Shown here piece after piece: positions 26,140-35,910 of a DNA stretch of 64,000 nt. Position numbers and translations under genes: made by a program. How positions within the stretch are numbered: the stretch's first letter is position 1; each line of letters begins with the position of its first letter. This DNA is from Njordibacter sp905182035 (GTDB lineage Bacteria > Pseudomonadota > Gammaproteobacteria > Pseudomonadales > Balneatricaceae): NCBI RefSeq assembly GCF_047730075.1, contig NZ_CP159831.1, positions 2,046,001 to 2,110,000 on the forward strand. Reading direction: 5' to 3'. The notes beneath the pieces were generated by a model. It was given only the letters and a program-made list of their open reading frames with translations, was not told the DNA's origin and ran no database searches.

Positions 26140-26599
26140 TGAACTCCTTCCCATCATCCACACACGTGCAGCCTGGCAATCTATCAGAATTTAAATTCTT
26201 TTTTGCAAACACCAAAATCTAAACTACACTTCAAATAACTCACTAAGATTTACGCCTAGTGAGTTACCTCGCTGCAAACGGATTGCAACTGAAAGACAAG
26301 GAACTCAGAACCCAACTAGGTTTTGGTATTTATCTCCTACTCCAAAGCTTCCAAACGCAACACCTTACTTGTATTTACCTGCACGGACGCAGGCATAAAG
26401 CGCAGACCGGGATGGTCTGTCATGGCAGTGTTTATCAACATGGATGTTGGTGTAAAAGTGCGGGGCTGGGATGCCCCGCCGCTTTCAACTAATCCAATCT
26501 CAAATTATCGTTGCCAACTGTGAGACTTGGCTTCAATTAATCCTATGTTACTGGTAAAATCTGATTCATCAAAAATATCTAATCACATACGAAATAGGT
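26140..26599 (+). other. Non-coding gap with two GGGAT-loop hairpins
   Basis: No convincing gene. Two hairpins occur close together: CAGACC-GGGAT-GGTCTG at 26403-26419 and GCGGGGC-TGGGAT-GCCCCGC at 26460-26479. A 77-codon open frame crosses both but has an odd Cys/His-rich composition and no ribosome site, so it is not called. The pattern suggests a structured RNA or a dispersed extragenic repeat. Confidence 0.4.
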
Positions 26600-26605
26600 T
26601 TGCTG

Positions 26606-28573
26606 TTGCATTATCGTGCCGAAATAGATGGTCTACGAGCATTAGCCGTAATACCCGTGATTCTCTATCATGCAGGTTTCTCATCTTTTAGCGGTGGATT
26701 TATCGGTGTTGACGTATTTTTCGTCATCAGTGGTTATCTAATCACCTCTATATTACTCAAAGAACTCGCCAACGATACATACAGCTTAAACGTTTTTTAT
26801 CAACGTCGTGCGCGTAGAATTCTACCAGCACTTTTTTTTGTAGCACTGATGTGCATCCCATTTGCATGGTTATGGTTACCACCCAAGGACATGTTGGATT
26901 TTGCTCAAAGCCTATCCTCCGTCTCTATATTTGCATCTAATTTATACTTCCTTAGTGAGAGTAATTACTTTGATATTGAGGTAGAACTTAAGCCCCTGCT
27001 GCATACATGGAGCCTAGCAGTAGAAGAACAGTATTATGTGTTGTTTCCATTACTACTTGCTTTGATTTGGCGCGTTCGTAAACAAGCCATAACTCCAACC
27101 TTGCTAATCTTAGCTGGTTTGAGTTTATATTTTGCACAATGGACAGTTTACCATTACCCAAAGGCTGGTTTTTACCTACTTCCCACTCGAGGCTGGGAGT
27201 TACTGATTGGCTCCTTTATTGCAATGTCTGCATTTAAGGGTGGCTTGTCCCATTACATTAAAGTTCACTTCAACGGCCCACTAAGCCTATGCGGTCTAGG
27301 TTTCCTTCTTGCTTCTATTTTTTTATTCGACAAACATACCCCGTTTCCAAGCTTCTATACTCTACTGCCTACGGTTGGAACAGCGTTGATCATCATGTTT
27401 GCTACCAAGGGCACTCTCACCAACAGGCTGCTAAGCAATACTGGCCTAGTAAAGTTAGGCCTAATTAGCTACAGCGCATACCTTGTGCACCAACCACTCT
27501 TTTCCTTCGCACGACACCGAAGCTTAGGCGAACCTGATCTTAGCTTAATGGTTGCTTTAGGGTTAGCAAGTTTTGTGGCCGCATACTTTATATGGAAATA
27601 CGTTGAACAGCCATTTAGAAAAAGTACCAGCCCAGAGCCTCAGGCAAAAAAACTGCTCATACTTGGCACATGCATAGTTATTGCATTTTTTGCCTTTGGT
27701 ATGGCGGCAATCCTGACAGATGGGTTTACCGGCCGTTATAATAAGCAACAATTAGCAAACTATAACGCTGCAACGAATACTAATTTTAAATGGCAAGGGT
27801 GTAATTTTGATTCTTGTACCAGCAATTTCTCAGCAGACATTGTGCTAATAGGAGACAGCCACGCAGCAAGCCTTGCACCAAGCTTATCAACAGCCTTTTC
27901 AAGCTCGCTAGAAACATTTGAATGGCACACTAACCCAAACTGTCCACCGTTAATGGATTTTTACGTTTCCAATACTCAATCTGATCAATGCTCAAGAATT
28001 AACAAGGGTAGGCGAGAGAGATTAGATTCTAGCGATGCTGCTGAATGGGTAATTTTGAGTGCGCAGTGGTCACTCTATTCATCAGGAAAAGGCTTTGATA
28101 ATTTATTAGGTGGGCACGAAACTGGTGCCATGAACTATTATTACCAAGACATTAGTAACAACAGACGAGCATCACAGAAACGTGAAGAAGAAGTTGTGAA
28201 TGGCTACATTGAATACGTTTCACAACTCTTGGGTGTAGGAAAAAAGGTCATTGTTATCGACCAAATTCCGGTGGCTGGTTGGAATATACCTAACCGATAT
28301 TTAAAGCTAGCTCAGTTGGGGGAGCTTAGAGATGAGAACTTTCGTTATCCACTATTAGTTTATCAACAGCATACAGCCGCGCTAGAGAAATTTAGATCAC
28401 TAACGCACAAAAACCTATACTGGGCCCAGCCTAAACAAATCTTATGCAAAGACCAGAGTTGGTGCAATACTAGCCAGTTACCCAAACTACTTTACAATGA
28501 TACTAACCACTTAAGTAAAGCAGGCGCTGACATAGTGGCGCCAGTGGTCATAGATATTATACAAGCCAACTAG
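26606..28573 (+). CDS. Acyltransferase-3 family O-acyltransferase with SGNH domain (OafA-like)
   Basis: About 655 residues. The N-terminal acyltransferase-3 domain has about ten membrane segments and the signature RAEIDGLRALAVIPVILYHAG, GGFIGVDVFFVISGYLIT and RARRILPALF. A C-terminal periplasmic SGNH domain begins near residue 410 with VLIGDSHAASLAP and ends with NDTNHLSKAG, which carries the catalytic Asp/His pair. Such proteins acetylate LPS or other surface glycans. No ATG fits; starts TTG 26600 or 26606 are possible and 26606 gives the usual MHYRAEIDG. It is the only plus-strand gene of the locus and overlaps the convergent ligase gene by 4 nt. Confidence 0.88.
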   Translation: MHYRAEIDGLRALAVIPVILYHAGFSSFSGGFIGVDVFFVISGYLITSILLKELANDTYSLNVFYQRRARRILPALFFVALMCIPFAWLWLPPKDMLDFAQSLSSVSIFASNLYFLSESNYFDIEVELKPLLHTWSLAVEEQYYVLFPLLLALIWRVRKQAITPTLLILAGLSLYFAQWTVYHYPKAGFYLLPTRGWELLIGSFIAMSAFKGGLSHYIKVHFNGPLSLCGLGFLLASIFLFDKHTPFPSFYTLLPTVGTALIIMFATKGTLTNRLLSNTGLVKLGLISYSAYLVHQPLFSFARHRSLGEPDLSLMVALGLASFVAAYFIWKYVEQPFRKSTSPEPQAKKLLILGTCIVIAFFAFGMAAILTDGFTGRYNKQQLANYNAATNTNFKWQGCNFDSCTSNFSADIVLIGDSHAASLAPSLSTAFSSSLETFEWHTNPNCPPLMDFYVSNTQSDQCSRINKGRRERLDSSDAAEWVILSAQWSLYSSGKGFDNLLGGHETGAMNYYYQDISNNRRASQKREEEVVNGYIEYVSQLLGVGKKVIVIDQIPVAGWNIPNRYLKLAQLGELRDENFRYPLLVYQQHTAALEKFRSLTHKNLYWAQPKQILCKDQSWCNTSQLPKLLYNDTNHLSKAGADIVAPVVIDIIQAN

Positions 28574-29817
28574 TTAGTTGTTGGTTTTGTATTACCTTCA
28601 TAAGACAACTGTCCTGCGATCAAAGCCATCATTACTGTGAAGAACACTCCAGCGTTGTTGATATCCCATATCATCTCAACCAAACCAAAGTCCATAAAGC
28701 CTACTGCTAACAAAATTCCCGCCGTGGCAAGCGCTTTGTTTTGCAAAACATATTGACGACAGTGCATAATAAACGCACCATAAATAGAAAAGATCATGAA
28801 AGGGCCAAATATGCCAGACTCTTGCAAAGTATCAAAAAATTGACTATGGGCACCATCAAAGTTACCAACTATAGTTGGCAGTAGGCCGGCTTCAATATAA
28901 GGTAGTTTAGCAGCATCAAAGTTACTGGGGCCTACACCAAACCAAGGATTATCAATAAAAACTAGGGTTGCAGCATGCCATAAAGCCAAACGAATACTTG
29001 CCGAACCATCCGTTACTTGTCTAGTTTCAAAGTATGTAGCAACAGCAAGAGGTATATTTCCCACTCTGTCCTGAACAAATGGTGAAAACCACCACACCAA
29101 AACTGCTCCTATGGCCATAACAGCTAACATTATAAAGCGCTTGGTATAAGATGGATGACGAGCCAGACTCACCATCACCCAGCATAGAACAGGGGCAGAA
29201 ATCCACCCACCTTTAGTGCCAGAGGCTAAAGATGCAAATAATCCTAATGAAAGAGAAAATAACACGACTAGCCACCACCGTTTGTCTTCACACCAATTGG
29301 GCTGAAACAAGGCAACGGACATAACGCCTAGTAATAAACTAATGTCACCAAAGGCAGCTTTGAGGCCAGAGGTGCCTCCATGAACGCGATGTATCCCCAA
29401 CTCCTGCTTTTGATAAAAAGCCCAAAATCCAGCAAGAACAGCACCAAAAAAAACACCCCATTTTAAAGCATTTTGTGACAAGCCAAAACGCCTAACCATG
29501 AGGTAGATTGGCAACACCAAAATAAACCGGCTAGGCTCCTGGAATTGAGTCCATATCCACCCTGTTCTGAGCCAAAAATCTAGCGCCGTAAACAATGGAT
29601 AAAATAACCAAGTGAAAATCATCACCTTTTCTAGTTTAGATAAGGGCTGGGGGTCTGTTCTCACAATAACCGTACATAACCCCAAAACGACTAAACTAAC
29701 CGCCACGTAATACAATGCCACTGGATAATTGATGCTGGCAGCAGGCACGACTAAAGCCAGCAGAGACACTAGCCAAAACAAGCCAATGTGTATATTTTTA
29801 GAACGCAATACTTCCAT
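28570..29817 (-). CDS. O-antigen ligase family protein (WaaL/Wzy_C type)
   Basis: A polytopic membrane protein of 415 residues with about 11-12 hydrophobic segments and a large periplasmic loop carrying the Wzy_C signature (SASIRLALWHAA and NPWFGVGPSNF, then AHSQFFDTLQESGIFG with the conserved histidine). These proteins either transfer undecaprenol-linked O-antigen to lipid A-core or polymerise it. The position at the distal end of a transferase cluster suggests the ligase role, but the two cannot be told apart from sequence. Confidence 0.82.
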   Translation of the reverse strand: MEVLRSKNIHIGLFWLVSLLALVVPAASINYPVALYYVAVSLVVLGLCTVIVRTDPQPLSKLEKVMIFTWLFYPLFTALDFWLRTGWIWTQFQEPSRFILVLPIYLMVRRFGLSQNALKWGVFFGAVLAGFWAFYQKQELGIHRVHGGTSGLKAAFGDISLLLGVMSVALFQPNWCEDKRWWLVVLFSLSLGLFASLASGTKGGWISAPVLCWVMVSLARHPSYTKRFIMLAVMAIGAVLVWWFSPFVQDRVGNIPLAVATYFETRQVTDGSASIRLALWHAATLVFIDNPWFGVGPSNFDAAKLPYIEAGLLPTIVGNFDGAHSQFFDTLQESGIFGPFMIFSIYGAFIMHCRQYVLQNKALATAGILLAVGFMDFGLVEMIWDINNAGVFFTVMMALIAGQLSYEGNTKPTTN

Positions 29818-30056
29818 GTTTAACTTTTCTCATTGCTTTGTATTTGACTTTCTAAGACCTTTTAATTTTTTAAAAAGTATTTTGTGCAGATTTATATTTT
29901 TAATTCTAATAACGGTCTGGCGTTATCAGCCACCTAACATCCAGCACTAAGTGAGCAGTTGTATTATACCTTGCAAATAACATCAGCGAGCATGTTTATC
30001 ACTGCAATTGAGCCATAGATATCATAAGAAGCGCCTCGTTACAGACTATAAATAAA

Positions 30057-30815
30057 TTAGCTTTTCATGTAATAAAACATAGAAATGAGTTTTATTTTCA
30101 GTCGAAACCAAGAACGTTTAGACTCTCGTTTGATCTTATAAGTCAGTGGTAGATTCTGCTTGTTAGAGATGTTTGACCCACCTAGCTGGGCACTAATTTC
30201 GTTAATATGGTTTCCCACAGTAACCAGCACCCTTACACCATGTTGCCACCAATGTTGATATGCTACATCAACAGGCATTCCAAATTGGCTCAAAGTGTTT
30301 AATAATTGATACGCAGCAGAACGATTTAATACTGCCCCTTGTGTTCCCAAAGGCACCAAGTGAGGCCTTATTGTGCTACGACCTTGGTGTGTATACACAA
30401 CTTGGCCATGTACTTGCCGACGAGAAAAAAGCTTTAACATCACGGGCTCTTCACCCTGAACTGCATCCAACCATTGCTGCTGGTACTCCAGCACATCACC
30501 AATAAACTCTACATCATCTTCCAATATTACTGCATAGGCCTTATCGCTCAGATCAACAAAGGATTTAAGCACCTTTCGATGAGACATAAAGCAGCCAATT
30601 TCTGCAGGTTTAAGCGGCATGAAAAACTGTTTTTGATTTAAATATGGTGTGTAATAGCGGGCTATTTCATCGTCTGGCAAATCAGCTCCATAAACAGCAC
30701 TAACTCGCTGAGCCTCGATACTCATACTTTGTAAGTGCTTATTGATCCGTTGCCAGCGTTTCTTAGAACGATCCAAATTAATCACATAGTATTCAAAGTC
30801 ATCATCAACGTTCAT
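30057..30815 (-). CDS. Glycosyltransferase family 25
   Basis: A protein of about 252 residues with the GT25 features of LPS glycosyltransferases: YYVINLDRSKKRW near the N-terminus, RVSAVYGADL, EIGCFMSHRKVL and the DXD-type ILEDDV. It probably adds a galactose or similar sugar to LPS. The longer frame begins in galE; ATG 30815 overlaps the galE stop (ATGA) and gives the expected N-terminus. The 239-bp gap downstream holds nothing I recognise. Confidence 0.87.
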   Translation of the reverse strand: MNVDDDFEYYVINLDRSKKRWQRINKHLQSMSIEAQRVSAVYGADLPDDEIARYYTPYLNQKQFFMPLKPAEIGCFMSHRKVLKSFVDLSDKAYAVILEDDVEFIGDVLEYQQQWLDAVQGEEPVMLKLFSRRQVHGQVVYTHQGRSTIRPHLVPLGTQGAVLNRSAAYQLLNTLSQFGMPVDVAYQHWWQHGVRVLVTVGNHINEISAQLGGSNISNKQNLPLTYKIKRESKRSWFRLKIKLISMFYYMKS

Positions 30816-31795
30816 AGACCTGCCAACTTTTGCTCCCACGCCCAAGCGTGGGCAATGATTTCTTGCAATTGAGTATATTGTGGCTTCCAGCCCAATACTT
30901 GCTTTGCTTGTTCCGCACTGGCTACCAAAACAGCAGGGTCTCCCATTCTTCTTGCAGAGGCCTCTTCATTTAACTGCTGGCCCGTGATTTCCTTGGCAGT
31001 GGCAATGACCTGACATACTGAAAAACCAGCACCATTGCCAAGATTAAACGCTCTATAGGTGCAACTTGATTGAGTAAGAAGCCAGTTCAAGGCCAAAAGA
31101 TGAGCTTGAGCTAGATCCAAAATATGAATATAGTCTCTAATACAGGTACCGTCTGGTGTTGCATAGTCGGTTCCAAAAACCTTAATGCCATGACGTCGAC
31201 CTGACAATGCTTGAAGCACTAGGGGGATAAGGTGTGTTTCTGGATCATGCCGCTCCCCATTGCTGGCATCAATAGCAGCTCCTGCTGCGTTAAAATAACG
31301 CAAACAAACCGCCTTTATACCATAGGCACTAGCGTAGTCCTGCAACATCCACTCAACAGCGAGTTTAGAGCGGCCATAGGGGTTGATAGGCGTTACTGGG
31401 TGCTGTTCGTCGATCAAGGCTTGCTCCGGGCTACCGTACACAGCTGCCGTTGACGAAAACACTATATTGATGACCTGATGCTGGCGCATAATATTCAGCA
31501 GCACTTGAGTTTTACACAAGTTATTGGAGTAGTACTTCTCCGGGTTTAACACTGATTCGCCTACCTGGCTAGACGCCGCGAAGTGCATTACGGCATCGAT
31601 CTGATGTTCTTTAAATACTTGCTGCAATAGCTCTTGATTGGCAAAATCACCTTGGTAAAGCGGCACGCCCGCCACTGAATCTGAAAAGCCTGTTGAAAGA
31701 TCATCGATTACCACAACACCAATATTTTGAGCCTGTAAATAAGTCACCATATGAGACCCAATATAACCAGCGCCTCCTAATACTAGTACTTTCAT
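30812..31795 (-). CDS. galE: UDP-glucose 4-epimerase
   Basis: An extended short-chain dehydrogenase of 327 residues with the NAD motif GGAGYIGSH, the catalytic Tyr/Lys in PYGRSKLAVEWML, the serine/threonine in VFSSTAAVYG and GDPAVLVAS near the C-terminus, as in GalE. It interconverts UDP-glucose and UDP-galactose and would supply UDP-Gal to the adjacent GT25, with which it overlaps by 4 nt. Confidence 0.93.
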   Translation of the reverse strand: MKVLVLGGAGYIGSHMVTYLQAQNIGVVVIDDLSTGFSDSVAGVPLYQGDFANQELLQQVFKEHQIDAVMHFAASSQVGESVLNPEKYYSNNLCKTQVLLNIMRQHQVINIVFSSTAAVYGSPEQALIDEQHPVTPINPYGRSKLAVEWMLQDYASAYGIKAVCLRYFNAAGAAIDASNGERHDPETHLIPLVLQALSGRRHGIKVFGTDYATPDGTCIRDYIHILDLAQAHLLALNWLLTQSSCTYRAFNLGNGAGFSVCQVIATAKEITGQQLNEEASARRMGDPAVLVASAEQAKQVLGWKPQYTQLQEIIAHAWAWEQKLAGL

Positions 31796-31910
31796 ATCGA
31801 CTTCCTCTACAATTCTTAGGCTCTAAACTTTTCCACTATGTATGCTGCTATCAAGGGCACTAGCGAAAACAGGCATCCGCCCGCACCTTTAAAGCGAAAT
31901 ACATCCATAT

Positions 31911-32795
31911 TCAACCGTTTCTAATAACATCATTATTTCTAATTACTTCGACGACTCTTTGCTTCAGATTGCTATAACGTAAAGCGGTCTGCCTATTCTC
32001 TTCCATGGCAGTCCATTGAATCTCATTAGGGGGAGTAAAAGTGGTGGCTATTGCTGCCTGAAGTTCTGTGATCGAACAACAAACAATCATACCGTCTAAA
32101 TTAAAGTAGTCACCGATATTCTTTGGCCCGTAATAAATGGGTAAGGTGCCACACAGCATGCAATCTAAAAGCTTTTCAGTAAAACAATCAGGTTCAGGAA
32201 CATTTTCAATCACTACAGAATAGTGGTAAGGCAACAAACCATCTTGTTTTAAGTCGAAGGGCTGATAGCCCCTGCCCATGATATGCACATCTGCTTGTAC
32301 AGTGCTGACCCAGTCAACCACTGCATGGCGCAATTTATGCCCGACTAAGTGTATCTTTTCAGACGCAATAAGCGAACAATTGTGTGTTTTTATCGGTGGC
32401 CATTGTAATTGACTACCATCTACCCATGATTCAACCACAGCAAACTGAATGACATTGGCGTACCTAGCTGCATACTGCTGATATCGGCATAGAATGTAAT
32501 TGAATTTGTGACGTAATAGCCAAATATTTTTATAATACTTACCATGGATGATTAATGGCTCAGACATGAGTAAGTCAATTTTACACTTGAGAGGCCCAAA
32601 ACCACGCAATAGGCGTTTAGACGACGGGTAAACGACCACATGGTCTCTAGCTGATAAATCGGCTATGGTACCGTTTGTTGGGGCAACCTGCCCCGGCCAA
32701 TCTAATGACTGCAAAGGCACACCGCCTAGCTTTACTTGGTATCTAAGTTCATGGGGCAATATACCCACTTTAATTTCTTCACTATGTTCAGGCAT
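31911..32795 (-). CDS. GT10-like (alpha-1,3-fucosyltransferase type) glycosyltransferase
   Basis: A protein of 294 residues. The C-terminal half has the GT10 donor-site motif: YHYSVVIENVPEPDCFTEK, then LLDCMLCGTLPIYYGPKNIGDYF, as in bacterial alpha-1,3/1,4-fucosyltransferases that use GDP-fucose. The N-terminal half is divergent. Together with the GT11 gene nearby it suggests two fucose (or other GDP-6-deoxyhexose) additions. The GDP-fucose synthase gene is not in the window. Confidence 0.75.
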   Translation of the reverse strand: MPEHSEEIKVGILPHELRYQVKLGGVPLQSLDWPGQVAPTNGTIADLSARDHVVVYPSSKRLLRGFGPLKCKIDLLMSEPLIIHGKYYKNIWLLRHKFNYILCRYQQYAARYANVIQFAVVESWVDGSQLQWPPIKTHNCSLIASEKIHLVGHKLRHAVVDWVSTVQADVHIMGRGYQPFDLKQDGLLPYHYSVVIENVPEPDCFTEKLLDCMLCGTLPIYYGPKNIGDYFNLDGMIVCCSITELQAAIATTFTPPNEIQWTAMEENRQTALRYSNLKQRVVEVIRNNDVIRNG

Positions 32796-32804
32796 GGGTG
32801 CAGT

Positions 32805-33425
32805 TTATTTACTATTTCTAAATTTTTGTTCTAATGCCAAAATTATTTTAGCATTTCGCTGTTTGATACGGCGTACTGGGGCGCCTGCAAACAAACACCA
32901 CCCTTCCAAGTCATGCTTAACTAAACAATTAGCCCCTACACTTGCCCCAGTGGATAAAGTTACATTAGGTAAAATGGTAGAATTAGCACCCACAATGCAA
33001 TGATCACCTATGTGTATACTACCAATCTCTACGTCACCTTTAAACTCTTCAGCCACCATGGGGGTGGCAAGGCCCGAGATATAGTCATCACTTCCCGCGG
33101 CCAGCACCACGTTAGGCGCTAAGGTACTAAACTGGCCAAAGGACACCATGGCATTTCGCCCACCAATGATCGAGCAGCCCGATGAAATATGCACAAAAGA
33201 TGACACCTCTAACTGTGTCGAAATATAGGTAAAATCATCAATGATGACATTATCACCAATCGACACCAATTCTGGATAACGGATTCTAGCTGTTTTGCCA
33301 ATAATGACATTGCTGCCGCAATGCTTTAGGTCCGCCCTATTAAAAAATATATTATCAGTCACAATCGTCTCAGCTTTTAATATTCTATGTTTTAGTGTTG
33401 ATTTATGTGAAGACTCTTTTAACAT
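32805..33425 (-). CDS. Left-handed beta-helix (hexapeptide) acyltransferase
   Basis: A protein of 206 residues with repeated hexapeptide motifs ([LIV]-G-x4) such as IGKTARI, IGDNVII, ISSGCSIIGG and IGDHCIVGANSTIL, and the terminal GAPVRRIK typical of WbbJ/Maa-type sugar O- or N-acetyltransferases using acetyl-CoA. It may acetylate a sugar of the O-unit, for example the amino sugar made by the DegT enzyme. The 189 bp upstream hold no gene I can support. Confidence 0.82.
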   Translation of the reverse strand: MLKESSHKSTLKHRILKAETIVTDNIFFNRADLKHCGSNVIIGKTARIRYPELVSIGDNVIIDDFTYISTQLEVSSFVHISSGCSIIGGRNAMVSFGQFSTLAPNVVLAAGSDDYISGLATPMVAEEFKGDVEIGSIHIGDHCIVGANSTILPNVTLSTGASVGANCLVKHDLEGWCLFAGAPVRRIKQRNAKIILALEQKFRNSK

Positions 33426-33614
33426 AACTTCACAACTAGAATGGTGCTATCGTAAACTGCCTTTGAAGCTTTCAAGAAATTTATTTCTGACTTCACTTTC
33501 ACCAAGACATTTTTTTACTTGCCTTCATTTTAGAATCCATCCCTCAATCTACTTTGAATCAAAAAATACAAAAACATATTACCCATTAAACTCAAATTGA
33601 AAATATACCCAATG

Positions 33615-34502
33615 CTATTTAGCCAAGGTATTCCAGTCAGTGGGAATAATATCTTGTTGTGCCATATGCTTGGCATCAAACCAGGGTTCGGGTGCAACCA
33701 CTATCTTGCTGGCATAATCATTCAAATATGCTCCCCACCAGCTAAACGAACTATTAGCAATAATTTGGTGTTGGCATGCGCTAATGAGCCACAGATCTTG
33801 CTCAGCAGAAAAACCGAAGTCCGACACAAAAGTTATACTGGGGTGCTGAATATTGGCTCTAACCCATTCAGGATCATCAGAAAACACATACAAATCGACA
33901 CCACCTAACTTCTCAATCATCAACTGCAGCGCCGTTTGATAATAGTGTGCACTGGTTGCCCCGTGCTTTGCTAATGCTTTAGGGTCACTCAAATAGTCAC
34001 CCCGCCGCACATGCATAGCAACACTAGTGCCACATTTCATTTGCGCAGCAACTTGCGCAGCTTCTGGTGGAAGTGCCTTTTTTAGCACAAGGTCACTTTG
34101 TAGTAGGTCACTGTGGTTATCAAAATAGCGCTCAGATTGCCAAAATCCAGACAACATGACGTCGTAGCTCTGGACTAGTGCTGCAGAATCAAAACTATGC
34201 ACGGTCTCGTGGTAATAACCCATCCAAGGATTAATTTGGCGCCTTAATGCTCGAGTTAACTTCCATACAGGCTCTTTAAAATGAGCAGCTTCTGCATCAG
34301 TTAAATAACGGGCTCTAATGGCAAACTCATCAATAGCCAGTCCAGAGATGCAGCCTTTACGCAATATAAAGCGAGGGTCTAGAACCAGTTCGGTCTGCCT
34401 GGCATCTGACAATGCTCGGCCCATGGCATATTGAAACAGCTGGTTACCCAAGCCGCCCAACAAGCGCACATACACCGCATGTTTATTGTCTGCCATACAC
34501 AT
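33615..34502 (-). CDS. Alpha-1,2-fucosyltransferase, GT11
   Basis: A protein of 295 residues with all GT11 signatures: VRLLGGLGNQLFQYAMGRAL at the N-terminus, the GDP-binding HVRRGDY, VFSDDPEWV and the C-terminal NSSFSWWGAYL. Family members move fucose from GDP-fucose to the 2-position of galactose or related sugars in O-antigens. It overlaps manC by 20 nt. Confidence 0.9.
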   Translation of the reverse strand: MCMADNKHAVYVRLLGGLGNQLFQYAMGRALSDARQTELVLDPRFILRKGCISGLAIDEFAIRARYLTDAEAAHFKEPVWKLTRALRRQINPWMGYYHETVHSFDSAALVQSYDVMLSGFWQSERYFDNHSDLLQSDLVLKKALPPEAAQVAAQMKCGTSVAMHVRRGDYLSDPKALAKHGATSAHYYQTALQLMIEKLGGVDLYVFSDDPEWVRANIQHPSITFVSDFGFSAEQDLWLISACQHQIIANSSFSWWGAYLNDYASKIVVAPEPWFDAKHMAQQDIIPTDWNTLAK

Positions 34503-35910
34503 CTTCTAAGCGCTCAATGTCATCTTCACCCAAATAACTACCCGATTGAACTTCTACCAGATGCAAGGCTTCATTGGTTTCATTGGCTAAACAGTGCACG
34601 GCACCCTTAGGGATGTAAATAGAGTCATTGGCTTTGAGCAGGTGATCTTGTCCATCCACATGCACCTGTGCCTGACCTTGCACGACGACCCAATGTTCGG
34701 CTCGAAACTGATGGCGCTGCAGACTTAACCGTGCCCCGGGATTCACACTAATGCGCTTTACTTGGTAATTAGAACCACTATCAACACTGTCATAACTGCC
34801 CCAAGGTCGGAAGACCTCGCGCTGATGCGCTAACTCTTCTCGTCCAGCTAGTGTGGCCACCAGTTCCTTAACTTGCTGAGCCTGATCTAACTTGGCTACT
34901 AACACTGCATCTTTAGTCTCAATAATGGCAATGTCTTCCATACCCAGCACAGCCAGCAAACGGCTATCGGCTTTAAGTAAACAGTTGTGGCTATCCATGG
35001 CCACCACATCACCTTGTTTAACATTGCCACATTCGTCCTGATCATTAACCTGCCAAAGAGACTGCAAGTCACCCACATCACTCCATCCACAAGCTACAGG
35101 CACAACCACTGCTTTTTGGGTCTTCTCCATAATGGCATAGTCTATGGATATGCTTTCGCACTGCTCAAACTCAGCAACGGACAAACGGATAAAATCTAAA
35201 TCTTTGGCAGACCCATTGAGGGCACTTTTGCATTGCTTGAGTAATCCAGGACAAAGGGCTAAAGCCTCTGCCAGTATGACACTGGGTTTGACAATGAACA
35301 TGCCACTATTCCATAAATAGTCACCTGCGTTTAAGTAGCCTTGAGCCACAGTGCCATTGGGCTTTTCGACGAACTTCTCCACACCAAAGCCCTTAAGCAC
35401 TGGATTACCACAATGAATATAGCCATAGCCAGTACACGCAAAACTGGGCGTAATACCCAAAGTCACAATAAAACCTTGCATAGCTAATTCATGGGCTGAT
35501 CTTAACGCCACATGAAAAGTTGGCACATCAGCAATATCGTGATCGGCAGACAACACTAACATGGGCTCGTCTCCATCCATCTGCTGTAAACGCAAGGCGG
35601 CTATAATGACTGCAGGGGCAGTATTGCGCCCCATTGGCTCTAATATGATATCTGCGTCTTGGCCTAGGCTACGCAACTGCTCTGCTGCTAAAAACCGGTG
35701 ATCCTGATTACAAATGAGCTGACTATTGACTTGGTCTAGCCCACGCAACCGCGCAAACGTCTGCTGCAACATGGTGTGCTCATGATTGTTGTCAACCAGC
35801 ACCTGATACTGCTTAGGGTAGGATGCGCGAGACAAGGGCCACAAACGACTACCCACACCCCCAGACATAACCACCGAAGCAAAAACCAATGGCGTTTTTA
35901 AAGCAGTCAT
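34483..35910 (-). CDS. manC: Mannose-1-phosphate guanylyltransferase / mannose-6-phosphate isomerase
   Basis: A bifunctional type II enzyme of 475 residues. The N-terminal nucleotidyltransferase has SGGVGSRLWPLSRASYPKQ and FVEKPN; the C-terminal cupin (from about residue 365) has FRPWGSYDSVDSG, QRHQFRAEHWVVVQGQAQV and EVQSGSYLGEDDIERLED. It makes GDP-mannose, the precursor used by gmd at 60.3-61.4 kb. It is 0 nt from the DegT gene upstream. Confidence 0.93.
   Translation of the reverse strand: MTALKTPLVFASVVMSGGVGSRLWPLSRASYPKQYQVLVDNNHEHTMLQQTFARLRGLDQVNSQLICNQDHRFLAAEQLRSLGQDADIILEPMGRNTAPAVIIAALRLQQMDGDEPMLVLSADHDIADVPTFHVALRSAHELAMQGFIVTLGITPSFACTGYGYIHCGNPVLKGFGVEKFVEKPNGTVAQGYLNAGDYLWNSGMFIVKPSVILAEALALCPGLLKQCKSALNGSAKDLDFIRLSVAEFEQCESISIDYAIMEKTQKAVVVPVACGWSDVGDLQSLWQVNDQDECGNVKQGDVVAMDSHNCLLKADSRLLAVLGMEDIAIIETKDAVLVAKLDQAQQVKELVATLAGREELAHQREVFRPWGSYDSVDSGSNYQVKRISVNPGARLSLQRHQFRAEHWVVVQGQAQVHVDGQDHLLKANDSIYIPKGAVHCLANETNEALHLVEVQSGSYLGEDDIERLEDVYGRQ

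Noticed and set aside
26259..26492. 77-codon open frame between ahcY and the acyltransferase
   Set aside because: No ribosome site, odd Cys/His/Gly-rich composition, and it spans two hairpins; better explained as structured non-coding DNA.
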